A stretch of 64,000 bases of DNA from Hyphomicrobiaceae bacterium. Lineage in GTDB: Bacteria; Pseudomonadota; Alphaproteobacteria; Rhizobiales; Hyphomicrobiaceae. The notes beneath the pieces are model-generated. The model searched no databases, was not told the DNA's origin, and saw only the letters and a program-made list of their open reading frames with translations. Each line of letters starts with the position of its first letter. Positions within the stretch are counted from its first letter, which is position 1. Shown in pieces: positions 20,721-29,969 of the stretch. The DNA is taken from contig JAJFHG010000059.1 in assembly GCA_021775735.1 (NCBI GenBank), positions 94,376 to 158,375 of the forward strand. The letters run 5' to 3'. Made by a program: the position numbers and the translations under genes.

Positions 20721-23700
20721 GTGAATAACTTTCTGCTTTGGATTGGCGGGTTAGTTACGCTCTGTCTCGGGCTGTTGTTTGCGGCCCCGCATTTCATTGA
20801 TTGGAATGGCTACCGCGGCGTTATTGAAGAGGAAGCTTCGCGATATTTCGGCCGTCGCGTGCGTGTTGGCGGTGAGGTCAATCTACGCATTTTGCCGGTG
20901 CCATATGTCAGCTTTGACAAACTCTCCATTGCCGATACCGATACGACATCCGGAGCCCCCTTGATCCGGGCAGAAAACTTTAAAATGTGGTTGTCCGTGC
21001 CGCCGCTACTTCAAGGCGTGATGGAAGCACACCATGTTGAATTGCGCCGCCCGGTGATCGAATTGGTCACCAACAACACGGGTGGTGGCAACTGGCAAAA
21101 CTTGCGCCTCAAAACCGGTTCCATGACCTATTTGCCAGGTGGATTTGCGCTCGAAGCACTGGACGTTATTGATGGACAAATCCTGCTGCGCAATGCCTCT
21201 GGCGCAGAAATGACCAGGTTTGAAGACATCAATGGTAACTTATCTGCGCTTGCAATCGAGGGACCTTATAAGTTCAAAGGCGGATTTAAGTGGCAGGACC
21301 AAGAGCGCACGTTGCATCTTGCAACCGCGCGTCCTAATTCGGACGGTGACGTGCGTCTCAAAGCGTCGATGACGTCCTCAGAGAAATCACAGAGGATTGT
21401 GCTTGATGGCATCATCAGCGCGCACAATGGGCGGACGGCGTTTGATGGTGATGTAACAGCAAAACTCTCCGCAACGCGCCACACAAAGCAAGATGACGAT
21501 GGTGCCCAAAAGCCAATAGGCAAAATCATAAAGTCTGCATTTGATCTCAAGTCAAAACTGGTGGCTGACACCACGGCTCTGAAATTAAAAGATATAAACT
21601 TGGCCCTGCAGACCGATGGCCCGCCTCAGTTGATGACCGGCAGGGTCAACCTTGGTTGGGCCAAGGAAATAGCGCTTGATGTTGACCTCAGATCGCGGTG
21701 GATTGACTTTGATCGCTTCACCATCAGCACGGGCGACTTGGCACCTCTTGAAAACGCACGACAGTTGTTGATTGCACTCGGCCGCTCATTGCCTGAACAG
21801 GCTGATACCAATGTGCGTATTGCGTTTGATCAAGCCACACTCGGTGGACAAGCGCTTGGCGCCATTCAATTGTCTGCATTGCGAAAATCTGGTCCGCTGA
21901 AGTTACAGGAATTTGAAGCCAGCGTGCCCGGGGGCGGAAAAATCGCCATCTCGGGAGAACTTTCCGTGTCGCGAAAAGCGCCAGGGTTTAAGGGACAGTT
22001 GTCCGCAGATGGTCAGAGCTTTCTTAGATTTCTGCGCTGGGGACTTGGTGATGATTCGCTCGCGCCGGGTCTGACGGATGGCCCTTTCTCACTCGAAAGC
22101 GGCCTCAATCTTAGTGAAGATAGTTTTGCTCTAACCAATGCAATTGCTGATTTTGGTGGCACACCGCTTAAAGGTGCGCTCACGATGCAACTCGGCACCA
22201 AGCGCTCTATTGCTCTTGATCTTGAGGGCAATACCATTGTCTGGAATCGACTGTCGCCGGAACCACTTAATGTCGGCATTGCGCGTAAGTTGCTGATGGA
22301 TGATGCCCAAAAAGGAGAAGAAAACGCAGCACGTGAACCTGCCAGCGGTGAGCCGTCAGGACCACTAGCGTCTCATAGTTTTGCAGGCCTTGCATCACGC
22401 TTTGATCTGAACCTCAAACTAAAAGCGCTCAATCTGATTGATGGTGATGATGTGTATCGCGATTTTGAGGGTGCGCTTGATATAACGTCAGGAAAGTTGT
22501 CCGTTCCTGTTTTGCGCTTCGGGCGTGAAAGCGGACTTGAATTGGATGTTGGCGCGGAGTCTGAGAGTTCAAATGCAGGGGGGGACGGCGGACGGCGCAG
22601 CACCATTAAAGGTGTGATCACCGCAAAATCTCACATTGCTATCGCTGAGTTGTTGCAATTTCTGGAGGCGAGCGATCTCGATCCTGTCCTGCGCCAGCGT
22701 TTGTCCGCTTTGGCGCCGTTGCGTGTTGCCAGTGTTATTGAGCTAGGCAGCGCAAAGCACCCAGCGACAGACATGCGCTTTGATGGTCGTGCACGCGGTG
22801 GACGTCTGGTGGCCAGCGCACATTTTTCAAAAGGCCTGCCCGTTTGGCGGACGGAGCCGGTTACGGTGTCAGTAACAATTGAAAATGACAGGGCGGAACG
22901 CCTATTCTCGTTGATTTCCGATAGCCGCACGTTTACCCGAGGCCCGCTGAGCCGAGACCGCTCTGGTCGTCTGTTTGTCAAAGCGGTGGGCACACCGGCT
23001 ACCGGACTTCTGACTCGTGCGGTTATCGAATCCGATGGTTTGGATCTCGATTATTATGGCGATTTCTTACTCGCAGAAGGCACTCCATTTGCCTTTGATG
23101 GTCATGTTGATTTTGATGCCGAAAGTGTGCGCGAGGCGATGGCGCTGATGGGTTTTGAGTTGGGTGATGGCGCCCGGGCACAACCGATCAAAGGTCGCTT
23201 TGATGTGGTCCGCAAAGATGCAACCCTGCGTTTGAATGCCAAAGACGTTGTCGTCAATCATAGTCGCGTCAGTGGCCTCATCTCACTGACCGAGCAAACC
23301 AATGCGCCATTTAAGCTGGTTGCGCAGCTGGCGGTTGACCACGCGACATTGCCTGGTGTGATGCGCTCTGTTCTGGCACCAAAGAAAATCAAAGCCAGTG
23401 AGGTAGCGCCCGCACCGAGCCCAGTTCCACTTCGATCCAAGACGCACAAAGGCCTGGTGGAGAAAGCCGCCATGACAGCCGGCGCACCTTCAGGCGTGCC
23501 CCTTTCAACTGAAGCACCTTCTTCTGCGATCTGGCCAAAAGAACATTTTGATTTATCACCACTTACCAACATGGAAGGCTATGTTACCGCAACCTTTGAT
23601 ACCTTTGCCTTTGCTTCGGATGGTGCTTTGTCTCTGAAAGATGCGCGTTTGGAAGCTTCGGTTGCTCCTGGCTCGGTGTCGGTCACCAAGCTGACGGGTG

Positions 23701-24740
23701 CAGCACTGGGTGGCGTGACGGATATTGCATTTGATATCAAAAAGGCCGCGGCTGGCGTTGATCTTAATGGCACGTTGAAAATGCAAATTGGCAAAGCGCC
23801 AAAGCCAAAAGGTAACGGGAATGCAGGTAAGGATGGTGCCGGGGAAAGCGCGCAAGACGCACTTCAATACGCGGCTGTGTTTGATCTCACTTATGCGGGG
23901 CGCGCATTTGCACCACAGGGGCTGGCTGCAGATTTGGACGGTGAAGGCAAACTCGTTCTAGCCGATGCATCACTGACAGGCCTGACCGCCAAAGAGGTGC
24001 GCCAATCAGCGCGCGAAACGATGGGCCAACAAGGTCCAATCAACAGCGAAATCTTTATTGCAGCCCTACGAGACAAGCTTAAGCAAGGTCAAATCAAGTT
24101 GGGCTCACTGAACATTCCTGTCACGCTCAAAGATGGCGCTGTCACCATCGCGCCTATCGAGATTGACGGACCTGATGGTAAAACGACATTTTCATCCAGC
24201 CTAGAAGTGGCGGCAATGAAATTCGACAGTGAATGGAAAATCGCAGCGCGCGAACCTGACGCAAAAGAGGGTGACGCCAGCAATAATGTGCTGCTGCCGC
24301 CGATCACTGTGTTGTACGTGGGTGACCTCAGTGCGTTGGCGACCGTGGAGCCACGTATTTCTTCAGGCGCGTTGGAGCGTGAAATCGCGGTCCGTAAGAT
24401 GGAACGGGATGTCGCTGAATTAGAGCGGTTGCGTAGACTCGATGAAGCGCATGCGAAGGAAGAAGAAGAACGGCGCAAGGAGCTGGAACGGTCTTTAGCC
24501 GAGCAGCGCCGTCTGCAGGCAGAACGCGAACGCAAATTGCTATTAGAACAGCAACAAAGTTCGCAAGTTGGTCCGGATGGTTTGCCAATCCAAGGCGGTG
24601 ATGTGGTTGATCCAACCCTCACCGACCCCAATGCTGTCCCTGGCGAGGATCCGGAGGCCAAACCGCGTCCGCGCGTTCGCAAGCGGCGCCCTCCGCCTAA
24701 GAAAGATGTCTGGAATCCATTCCAGATCACCCCTTATTAG
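20721..24740 (+). CDS. AsmA family protein, very large
   Basis: A 1339-residue AsmA-like envelope protein. AsmA-clan proteins are anchored in the inner membrane and extend into the periplasm; relatives such as TamB and YhdP are implicated in lipid transport to the outer membrane. I chose the GTG at 20721 (GGAG 8 bases upstream), giving MNNFLLWIGGLVTLCLG as the signal-anchor, followed by the conserved APHFIDWNGYRGVIEEEASR and RRVRVGGEVNLRILPVP. Repeated beta-rich modules fill the middle. The C-terminus has an unusual charged coiled coil (about residues 1220-1275) and a Pro/Arg/Lys tail ending at 24740. Confidence 0.88.
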   Translation: MNNFLLWIGGLVTLCLGLLFAAPHFIDWNGYRGVIEEEASRYFGRRVRVGGEVNLRILPVPYVSFDKLSIADTDTTSGAPLIRAENFKMWLSVPPLLQGVMEAHHVELRRPVIELVTNNTGGGNWQNLRLKTGSMTYLPGGFALEALDVIDGQILLRNASGAEMTRFEDINGNLSALAIEGPYKFKGGFKWQDQERTLHLATARPNSDGDVRLKASMTSSEKSQRIVLDGIISAHNGRTAFDGDVTAKLSATRHTKQDDDGAQKPIGKIIKSAFDLKSKLVADTTALKLKDINLALQTDGPPQLMTGRVNLGWAKEIALDVDLRSRWIDFDRFTISTGDLAPLENARQLLIALGRSLPEQADTNVRIAFDQATLGGQALGAIQLSALRKSGPLKLQEFEASVPGGGKIAISGELSVSRKAPGFKGQLSADGQSFLRFLRWGLGDDSLAPGLTDGPFSLESGLNLSEDSFALTNAIADFGGTPLKGALTMQLGTKRSIALDLEGNTIVWNRLSPEPLNVGIARKLLMDDAQKGEENAAREPASGEPSGPLASHSFAGLASRFDLNLKLKALNLIDGDDVYRDFEGALDITSGKLSVPVLRFGRESGLELDVGAESESSNAGGDGGRRSTIKGVITAKSHIAIAELLQFLEASDLDPVLRQRLSALAPLRVASVIELGSAKHPATDMRFDGRARGGRLVASAHFSKGLPVWRTEPVTVSVTIENDRAERLFSLISDSRTFTRGPLSRDRSGRLFVKAVGTPATGLLTRAVIESDGLDLDYYGDFLLAEGTPFAFDGHVDFDAESVREAMALMGFELGDGARAQPIKGRFDVVRKDATLRLNAKDVVVNHSRVSGLISLTEQTNAPFKLVAQLAVDHATLPGVMRSVLAPKKIKASEVAPAPSPVPLRSKTHKGLVEKAAMTAGAPSGVPLSTEAPSSAIWPKEHFDLSPLTNMEGYVTATFDTFAFASDGALSLKDARLEASVAPGSVSVTKLTGAALGGVTDIAFDIKKAAAGVDLNGTLKMQIGKAPKPKGNGNAGKDGAGESAQDALQYAAVFDLTYAGRAFAPQGLAADLDGEGKLVLADASLTGLTAKEVRQSARETMGQQGPINSEIFIAALRDKLKQGQIKLGSLNIPVTLKDGAVTIAPIEIDGPDGKTTFSSSLEVAAMKFDSEWKIAAREPDAKEGDASNNVLLPPITVLYVGDLSALATVEPRISSGALEREIAVRKMERDVAELERLRRLDEAHAKEEEERRKELERSLAEQRRLQAERERKLLLEQQQSSQVGPDGLPIQGGDVVDPTLTDPNAVPGEDPEAKPRPRVRKRRPPPKKDVWNPFQITPY

Positions 24741-24789
24741 TTACATGCTAAGTCAGGTTAAAGCCCAGACGGGTTGCGCAGATGTGTAA

Positions 24790-25503
24790 TCACTTTGGCA
24801 TTTTTTTAACAAACATGCGCGCGCTGTAGCCCGTATTGATTTGACCCTTAAAGTAAGGGGCCACCTTCGGTAGCGCTGCTGTGAAGTGTAGCGGGTTAAT
24901 TTTCCTATGCCCTAGTTTGCTAAAAAACGAAAGCTTTTCGATGCCCTGGCTCTCAGCCACAAGCTTGAATTCAAACGAACCCTCTTTGGTAAGTACACGC
25001 TGTTTGTCATATGCATCGGGGTAAAATAACAGCGTATCAGAGCGACTGGTGCGCCCGGGGACTGCAATCGGGACAAACGGCCTCTTGGGTCGCGTGAGGC
25101 CCTTTGTGTAGTCCTCTTTTGTCGACAAGTAATTGTCGCCTGCAATAAAGTTGGAATGAAAGGTGCGGGTAACACCGGTATCGCTATTTGTGACTGTTAA
25201 TTTTAGGGATGATACAAGCCCATCGCGTGCACCTGTGTTCGCAATAGTGACTGGAACAACAAACACCTCAAAGCTGCCGTTGGGATCGCGCGTGTAGGCG
25301 ATGGTGTTTGGGACAAATGCATAAACTTCCGCTTGTTTAAGCACAGTCTCGTAGAGGCTAATTCCTGAAAAGATCAGAGCAAGGGCGGAGACAAGGCCTG
25401 TGAGCCAGCCAAATGTGCCTATGCCGTGCGAAGCCTCTCTTGCAATATCGCCTGTGTTTGTCGTCAAGTCTTGATGCGCGTTACGTCTGCTTTTCATGAA
25501 CAT
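24790..25503 (-). CDS. Single-pass membrane-anchored protein of unknown function
   Basis: I do not recognise a named family. The product (237 residues from the ATG at 25503; the frame is open to a TTG at 25533) has a basic N-terminus, one hydrophobic segment (GWLTGLVSALALIFSGISLY) and a long, mostly beta-predicted extracytoplasmic domain with VVPVTIANTGARDGLVSSLK, which resembles an immunoglobulin-like fold. No cysteine pair or catalytic motif is evident. It converges with the AsmA gene (49 bases between stops). Envelope location is inferred. Confidence 0.6.
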   Translation of the reverse strand: MFMKSRRNAHQDLTTNTGDIAREASHGIGTFGWLTGLVSALALIFSGISLYETVLKQAEVYAFVPNTIAYTRDPNGSFEVFVVPVTIANTGARDGLVSSLKLTVTNSDTGVTRTFHSNFIAGDNYLSTKEDYTKGLTRPKRPFVPIAVPGRTSRSDTLLFYPDAYDKQRVLTKEGSFEFKLVAESQGIEKLSFFSKLGHRKINPLHFTAALPKVAPYFKGQINTGYSARMFVKKMPK

Positions 25504-25669
25504 GATGCGACCCAGTCTGTTTGAAAAGTCCAAACTTCATAACCTTGTCTCAATAACAGCCGCAAGTTGTAAGCGGATCCGTCACTGGGCTTCATGCGTG
25601 AGGCGTGTCTTTTTTGTTCGCCGCAAATATGCTCAATGTCGTTCTAGCCAGTCGTTTTCGTGCGCCTGT

Positions 25670-25915
25670 TCAATCCCGACTACCGCCATCATAGCGTCGG
25701 GTTGGGTTTGTGCGGCGGTAGTAGTGCAACAGCCAAATGCGTACAGCGCTTGAAAGACCGTCAGCTTGGCGCGTCGCGTCGATGGTTTCAACCAGCTTGG
25801 CGAGTGATACACCTTCGGATTTGGCCGCCTCGTTGAGCGCATCCCAAAACGGTGCCTCAAGAGATATCGAGGTGCGATGACCTTTGATGTTGAATGAGCG
25901 TTTTAAGGGTCGCAT
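25670..25915 (-). CDS. Ribbon-helix-helix domain protein
   Basis: An 81-residue protein resembling the RHH_4 family of small DNA-binding-type proteins. Recognisable segments are KRSFNIKGHRTSISLEAPFW (beta strand), ALNEAAKSEGVSLAKLVETI (helices) and SAVRIWLLHYYR. Relatives commonly lie next to fumC and sspB in alphaproteobacteria, as here: it is 112 bases downstream of fumC on the same strand. Its DNA target is unknown. A second frame overlapping it (25633-25860) lacks family features. Confidence 0.75.
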   Translation of the reverse strand: MRPLKRSFNIKGHRTSISLEAPFWDALNEAAKSEGVSLAKLVETIDATRQADGLSSAVRIWLLHYYRRTNPTRRYDGGSRD

Positions 25916-26027
25916 GGGGCCACAGAGGTTTGAGGGCCAGATAGGCTTAAAAGTGGTGCCGGCTGTTCGCTACGCGAATCTAGAAGGCATACCACTATCT
26001 TTTCACGCGCGCTCCATCGCTGCAACG

Positions 26028-27416
26028 TTATGCCGGTGCGATCATCTTGGCTGGATCAACAATCTGCGAAAATTCTTCATCGGTGACATAACCTCCCCCG
26101 ACCGCTTCTTCGCGCAATGTCGTGCCATTGCGGTGTGCCGTTTTGGCAATTTTGGCGGCGTTATCGTAACCAATTTTGGGTGCAAGCGCGGTGACCAACA
26201 TCAACGAGCGCTCAAGACCAGCTTTAATGTTGTCTACGCGTGGCTCTATGCCCGCGACGCAGTTGTCGGCAAACGAGATGGCGGCATCCGACATCAAGCG
26301 CACGGATTGCAGGAAGTTATACGCCATGACGGGGTTGTAGACATTGAGCTCAAAGTGGCCCTGGCTGCCGGCAAACGTCATGGTTGTGTTGTTGCCCATG
26401 ATTTGCGCACAGACCTGGGTCATGGCTTCACACTGAGTTGGGTTCACTTTGCCTGGCATGATGGACGAGCCCGGTTCATTTTCAGGTAGCGCCAACTCAC
26501 CAAGTCCTGAGCGTGGGCCTGATCCCAAAAATCGAATGTCGTTGGCAATCTTAAACAGCGCCATGGCTACCGACGTGATTGCGCCGTGGCTAAATACCAT
26601 CGCATCATGGGCGGCCAACGCTTCAAATTTGTTAGGTGCGGTTGAAAACGGAAGACCAGTCAGCTTGGTGACGTTTTCTGCAACCTTTTCAGCAAAGCCA
26701 ATCGGCGCATTGAGCCCGGTGCCAACCGCGGTGCCGCCTTGTGCCAGCTCCAGCAATCCAGACAACGTGTTTTCAACACGATGGATGCCGTTTTCCATTT
26801 GCTTTGCGTAACCAGAAAACTCCTGGCCCAACGTCAGCGGCGTGGCATCTTGAGTATGCGTGCGGCCAATTTTGATGATGTCATCCCAGATCTGCGCTTT
26901 GTTGTTCAGCGTTTCATGCAGGTAGTGCAAGGCCGGCAGTAATTTGTCGTGCACTTCCTGGGCCGCTGCAATATGCATGGCGGTTGGGAAGGTGTCGTTT
27001 GACGACTGGCTCATGTTGACGTGATCGTTGGGGTGGACGGGTGTTTTTGACCCCATCTCTCCGCCGAGAATTTCAATTGCGCGGTTGGAGATGACCTCGT
27101 TGGCATTCATGTTGGATTGTGTGCCAGAGCCTGTTTGCCAGACCACAAGAGGAAAATGATCATCCAATTTTCCGTCGATCACTTCTTGGGCTGCTTGCTT
27201 GATGGCTTGACCAAGCGGTGCATCAAGACGCTTTAAGGCAACGTTGGCGCTCGCAGTAGCATGTTTGACAATGCCTAGTGCGCGCACGATGGGGGCTGGC
27301 ATGGTTTCCCAGCCGATTTTGAAATTGCCCAACGAACGTTGCGCCTGTGCACCCCAATACTTGTCATTCGGCACATCAATGGCGCCGAACGTGTCTGTTT
27401 CTTTGCGGCTGGTCAT
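26028..27416 (-). CDS. fumC: Class II fumarate hydratase
   Basis: FumC interconverts fumarate and malate in the TCA cycle as a tetramer without an iron-sulfur cluster. The family signature [15 protein letters not shown], the catalytic-site [12 protein letters not shown] and [20 protein letters not shown], and [15 protein letters not shown] are all present. I chose the ATG at 27416 (AAGGA upstream; 462 residues, the family length). In-frame starts at 27443 and 27512 would add unconserved N-terminal residues. A short palindrome GCCGTC-TGT-GACGGC lies at 27452-27466 in the upstream region. Confidence 0.95.
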   Translation of the reverse strand: MTSRKETDTFGAIDVPNDKYWGAQAQRSLGNFKIGWETMPAPIVRALGIVKHATASANVALKRLDAPLGQAIKQAAQEVIDGKLDDHFPLVVWQTGSGTQSNMNANEVISNRAIEILGGEMGSKTPVHPNDHVNMSQSSNDTFPTAMHIAAAQEVHDKLLPALHYLHETLNNKAQIWDDIIKIGRTHTQDATPLTLGQEFSGYAKQMENGIHRVENTLSGLLELAQGGTAVGTGLNAPIGFAEKVAENVTKLTGLPFSTAPNKFEALAAHDAMVFSHGAITSVAMALFKIANDIRFLGSGPRSGLGELALPENEPGSSIMPGKVNPTQCEAMTQVCAQIMGNNTTMTFAGSQGHFELNVYNPVMAYNFLQSVRLMSDAAISFADNCVAGIEPRVDNIKAGLERSLMLVTALAPKIGYDNAAKIAKTAHRNGTTLREEAVGGGYVTDEEFSQIVDPAKMIAPA

Positions 27417-27607
27417 TTCGTTTTGGTCCTTGACTTTGGTCATTGGGGTTGGCCGTCTGTGACGGCGTGTTGATCCTGCCTTATCATGCAAGCCCCGCAG
27501 GCTCCAGGTCACAGGAGGGCGGAAATGCGATCGGTGGTCAACATGGTCGCTTGCAGGGCGGTGGCAGCCTTGAGTGCGCCGGCTGGATGGTTGTGTGGTG
27601 CTTGCGC

Positions 27608-28279
27608 CTAGGTCTGTTTTTTGCGAAACGCGTCAAGACGCAGGATTTTTGCACCCTCGGTTGCTGATGCGACCTCCTCGGTATCAAGCACCGTTGGTTC
27701 ATCATCAAATTGGCCATCATTTGAAGGCTCAGCGGGCTTGATGATGTTGGCATCAACTTCAACCGGAATTGTAGTGCTGTCTCCGTCGCTGCTGTGCTCA
27801 ACCGGCCCAGTTCTCGTGCGAACAAGTTCTGGACCGCTACGCAATGTAGTTTCTGTATCGTGTCCTTGCGTGCCGGCAAAGGGATGCAATTCCGCATCCG
27901 CGTTTGAGGAGATGGCATCGGGGTCTTCAAATTGAAGCCCGTAGCGAACGCTTGGATCAAAGAAAACTTTGATCGCTTTAAACGGAATGACCAGTCGCTC
28001 CGGGATGCCGTCAAAAGTCAGCTTAACTTCGAACCCGTCCTCATTGACGCTGAGATCGCGAAAACGATGCTGCAGGACAATGGTCATTTCGGTTGGGTAT
28101 TTTTCTTTCAATCGCGGTGACATGGAAACATTTTCCGCGCACGTATCAAATGAAATATAAAAATGATGTTCGCCCGGCAAACCTGAGTTGGCGGTTTGCT
28201 CAAGGACAGAACGGACCAAGCCCCGCATGGCGGTCTGCGCGAGAGCTTCATAGTCAATGTGCGGGGGTTCGCCGGTCAT
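27608..28279 (-). CDS. sspB: ClpXP adaptor SspB, alphaproteobacterial type
   Basis: SspB tethers ssrA-tagged substrates to ClpXP. The 223-residue product has the SspB fold at about residues 8-130 ([59 protein letters not shown]). A long acidic linker leads to the C-terminal ClpX-binding motif [12 protein letters not shown]. The gene lies directly downstream of ssrA on the same strand, separated from it by a candidate terminator, placing the tag source and the tag-delivery factor side by side. Confidence 0.92.
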   Translation of the reverse strand: MTGEPPHIDYEALAQTAMRGLVRSVLEQTANSGLPGEHHFYISFDTCAENVSMSPRLKEKYPTEMTIVLQHRFRDLSVNEDGFEVKLTFDGIPERLVIPFKAIKVFFDPSVRYGLQFEDPDAISSNADAELHPFAGTQGHDTETTLRSGPELVRTRTGPVEHSSDGDSTTIPVEVDANIIKPAEPSNDGQFDDEPTVLDTEEVASATEGAKILRLDAFRKKQT

Positions 28280-28348
28280 ATATGCGTGTATCGTCTTTTA
28301 GGTCCCAAGCTGTCTCAAATGCTTTATACTATCAACAGCAACAAAAGT

Positions 28349-28376
28349 GGAGGGCTTCTGTTGCCCGGTGCCCTCC
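28349..28376 (-). terminator. Candidate terminator of ssrA
   Basis: On the minus strand GGAGGGC (28376-28370) pairs perfectly with GCCCTCC (28355-28349) around a 14-base loop and is followed by ACTTTTG. It lies between the end of the tmRNA and the sspB start, so the two genes are probably transcribed separately. Confidence 0.6.
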
Positions 28377-28384
28377 GTTACCGC

Positions 28385-28754
28385 GCCTTAACCGGCTAGG
28401 GCTAAGGGCTTAAGTGAGGCTCTTGGCACTGCATTACGCAGCGAGTTGAGCTTCAGCATAGTTGTCATTTGCAACTATTCAGATGGCCCGATATCGGTGG
28501 TACCATGCCGAGCAAAAGATCACCCTTTACACCCTCGTCGATCCTAGTTCGCCCCCATCAACCGCTCACTGTCCTTGGGACAGAATTGGGTAATGATCTC
28601 TCATTGTCTGCCTGCATTTTGCGAAAGACGGTTTTGCCTTTCTTGTCAGACATTCCAGGCCAATGAGCCGATGGTGGAGGCGCCGGGTACTGCCCCCGGG
28701 TCCGAATGGTTTATTTCGATGTCCATTTATCGCCATAGCCGGACGAATCCAGCA
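28385..28754 (-). ncRNA. ssrA: Two-piece (circularly permuted) tmRNA
   Basis: Transfer-messenger RNA that rescues stalled ribosomes. Read on the minus strand, the acceptor piece comes first (about 28754-28672) and ends in CGCCTCC-ACCA. A spacer (28671-28557) follows, then the coding piece begins GGGGGCG at 28556. GGGGGCG and CGCCUCC form a 7-bp acceptor stem with G-U at the third pair, the alanyl-tRNA synthetase identity element. CCGGG/CCCGG forms a T-like stem. CCGGCTA (28742-28736) is complementary to TAGCCGG (28398-28392), joining the two pieces. The tag frame encodes ANDNYAEAQLAA and a stop. Outer ends are approximate. Confidence 0.93.
28434..28472 (-). other. tmRNA tag-peptide reading frame
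   Basis: Resume codon GCA at 28472-28470, then AAT GAC AAC TAT GCT GAA GCT CAA CTC GCT GCG and the TAA at 28436-28434. The encoded ANDNYAEAQLAA, preceded by the charged Ala, has the ANDNYAE start and the LAA end recognised by ClpX and SspB. It was found by translating the minus strand inside the coding piece. Confidence 0.95.
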
Positions 28755-28760
28755 CTTTCA

Positions 28761-28773
28761 AATATAGTGTCAA
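28761..28773 (-). promoter_or_regulatory. Candidate ssrA promoter
   Basis: TATATT on the minus strand (28766-28761) would act as a -10 with transcription starting near 28754, which matches the expected 5' end of an acceptor piece of about 82 bases. TTGACA (28773-28768) overlaps it and is too close to be its -35. No good -35 is seen 17 bases upstream, so the assignment is tentative. Confidence 0.4.
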
Positions 28774-28855
28774 AGCGATGAAATTAAAAGGGTTTGTCCG
28801 TTTGCTGGGTGGCAAAGCCTGGTCAGTTTGGAATTTTTACGTTTCTAGTCCTGGT

Positions 28856-29788
28856 CTAGTCCTGACCTCCAGCCGTTTCAATGTCCAGAATACGGCCACA
28901 ATGCTTGCAATGGACGGCGTCGCGTTCATGGCGATTGAGGCCGCAATCCGGGCAGCGATGAGACACCCTTGGCGGCTGAAACACGGTGCGCACAAGGCGC
29001 AAAAACAGCGCAACGCCCACCACCATGATAAACACCGATAAAAGACGTCCCGTTGTGCCATACAGCGTGATATCGCCAAAACCCGTGGTGGTGAGGGCTG
29101 CGACGGTGAAATAGAGTGCGTCAATATAGTTGGCAATCATCGGATTTGAGCGCACCTGGGCAACAAACACGATTGCAGCCATGACAAAGACAAACACGCC
29201 AAGATTGATGGCAGCTTGAATAACTTCTTCATTGCGTTGGAAGAATGCCGACTCTGTTCGTAAATCACGTAGCACATGGTAGGTGCGCAGCAGTCTTAAC
29301 GCCCGCAAGATGCGCAAGAACAGCAGGCTTTCAAAGAAGACGGGCAATAAAAGCGAAATAACAACAACAATATCGACCCATGTAACTGCTTGCTTGAGCA
29401 GCGATGTTGGACGATTGGAGATGTAAAACCTTGCCAACAGGTCAGCCAGGATAAATATCGCTATGATTGCATCAACCCAATATATCCAAGGTTCATCGCG
29501 GATCATCGATGACACTAAGAAAAACGCAATCGAAAGAACATCGAACGTGAGCAGCGAGAACCGGAAGACACGCGCACGCTGATCCCAGCCGTGGTAGAGA
29601 CTGTGCAAAATTTCGCGAAATGACATGGAAGCGTAGACTCCGACTTGGGTTCCAGGTTGGGTGGTGGGACGCATGCCCGCTTTTCTGCTGGGCGAGAGTT
29701 GGCGAAAGCGAGGCTCTGTTGTCAATCGAGAAAGTGCCCCTTCGTCGCATGATGTGGGGTTTGCGGCGCCTTTGATGACAATTCTCAT
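28856..29788 (-). CDS. Voltage-sensor-type potassium channel with C-terminal zinc ribbon
   Basis: A 310-residue six-segment cation channel protein. Visible elements are S1-S3 hydrophobic segments, an S4-like helix with regularly spaced arginines (LRILRALRLLRTYHVLRDLR), a pore helix and selectivity filter ALTTTGFGD, and S6. The C-terminus carries a four-cysteine zinc ribbon, CPDCG then CKHCG, on a short cytoplasmic tail. The true start may be ATG 29674 or, with GGAG upstream, ATG 29626, just before SFREILHSLYHGWDQRARVF. Potassium selectivity is inferred from the filter. It is upstream of ssrA on the same strand. Confidence 0.85.
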   Translation of the reverse strand: MRIVIKGAANPTSCDEGALSRLTTEPRFRQLSPSRKAGMRPTTQPGTQVGVYASMSFREILHSLYHGWDQRARVFRFSLLTFDVLSIAFFLVSSMIRDEPWIYWVDAIIAIFILADLLARFYISNRPTSLLKQAVTWVDIVVVISLLLPVFFESLLFLRILRALRLLRTYHVLRDLRTESAFFQRNEEVIQAAINLGVFVFVMAAIVFVAQVRSNPMIANYIDALYFTVAALTTTGFGDITLYGTTGRLLSVFIMVVGVALFLRLVRTVFQPPRVSHRCPDCGLNRHERDAVHCKHCGRILDIETAGGQD

Positions 29789-29969
29789 CCTCTGATCAGC
29801 TCAGTATCGTGGAATGTTCATGGTCTGGGGCATTCTGAAATGGTCCATATCGGCGCAACGACGGTCCTCGATACTGCGGCCACGGGGCGAGTCAGGTACA
29901 AGGCAACAAATTTCGAGTAGGTTGCCATGCTTGTGGGATTTACCGCGCCTGATGGCGTGAGGAGGGATT

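Noticed and set aside
24089..24730. 213-codon minus-strand frame rich in Ser/Arg opposite the AsmA gene
   Set aside because: It is the antisense shadow of the charged coiled-coil and Pro-rich C-terminus, with low-complexity composition and no family features.
28575..28781. Plus-strand open frame containing VEAPGTAPGSEWF
   Set aside because: It is antisense to the tmRNA acceptor piece. The apparent conservation of such frames in databases comes from the RNA gene, not from a protein.
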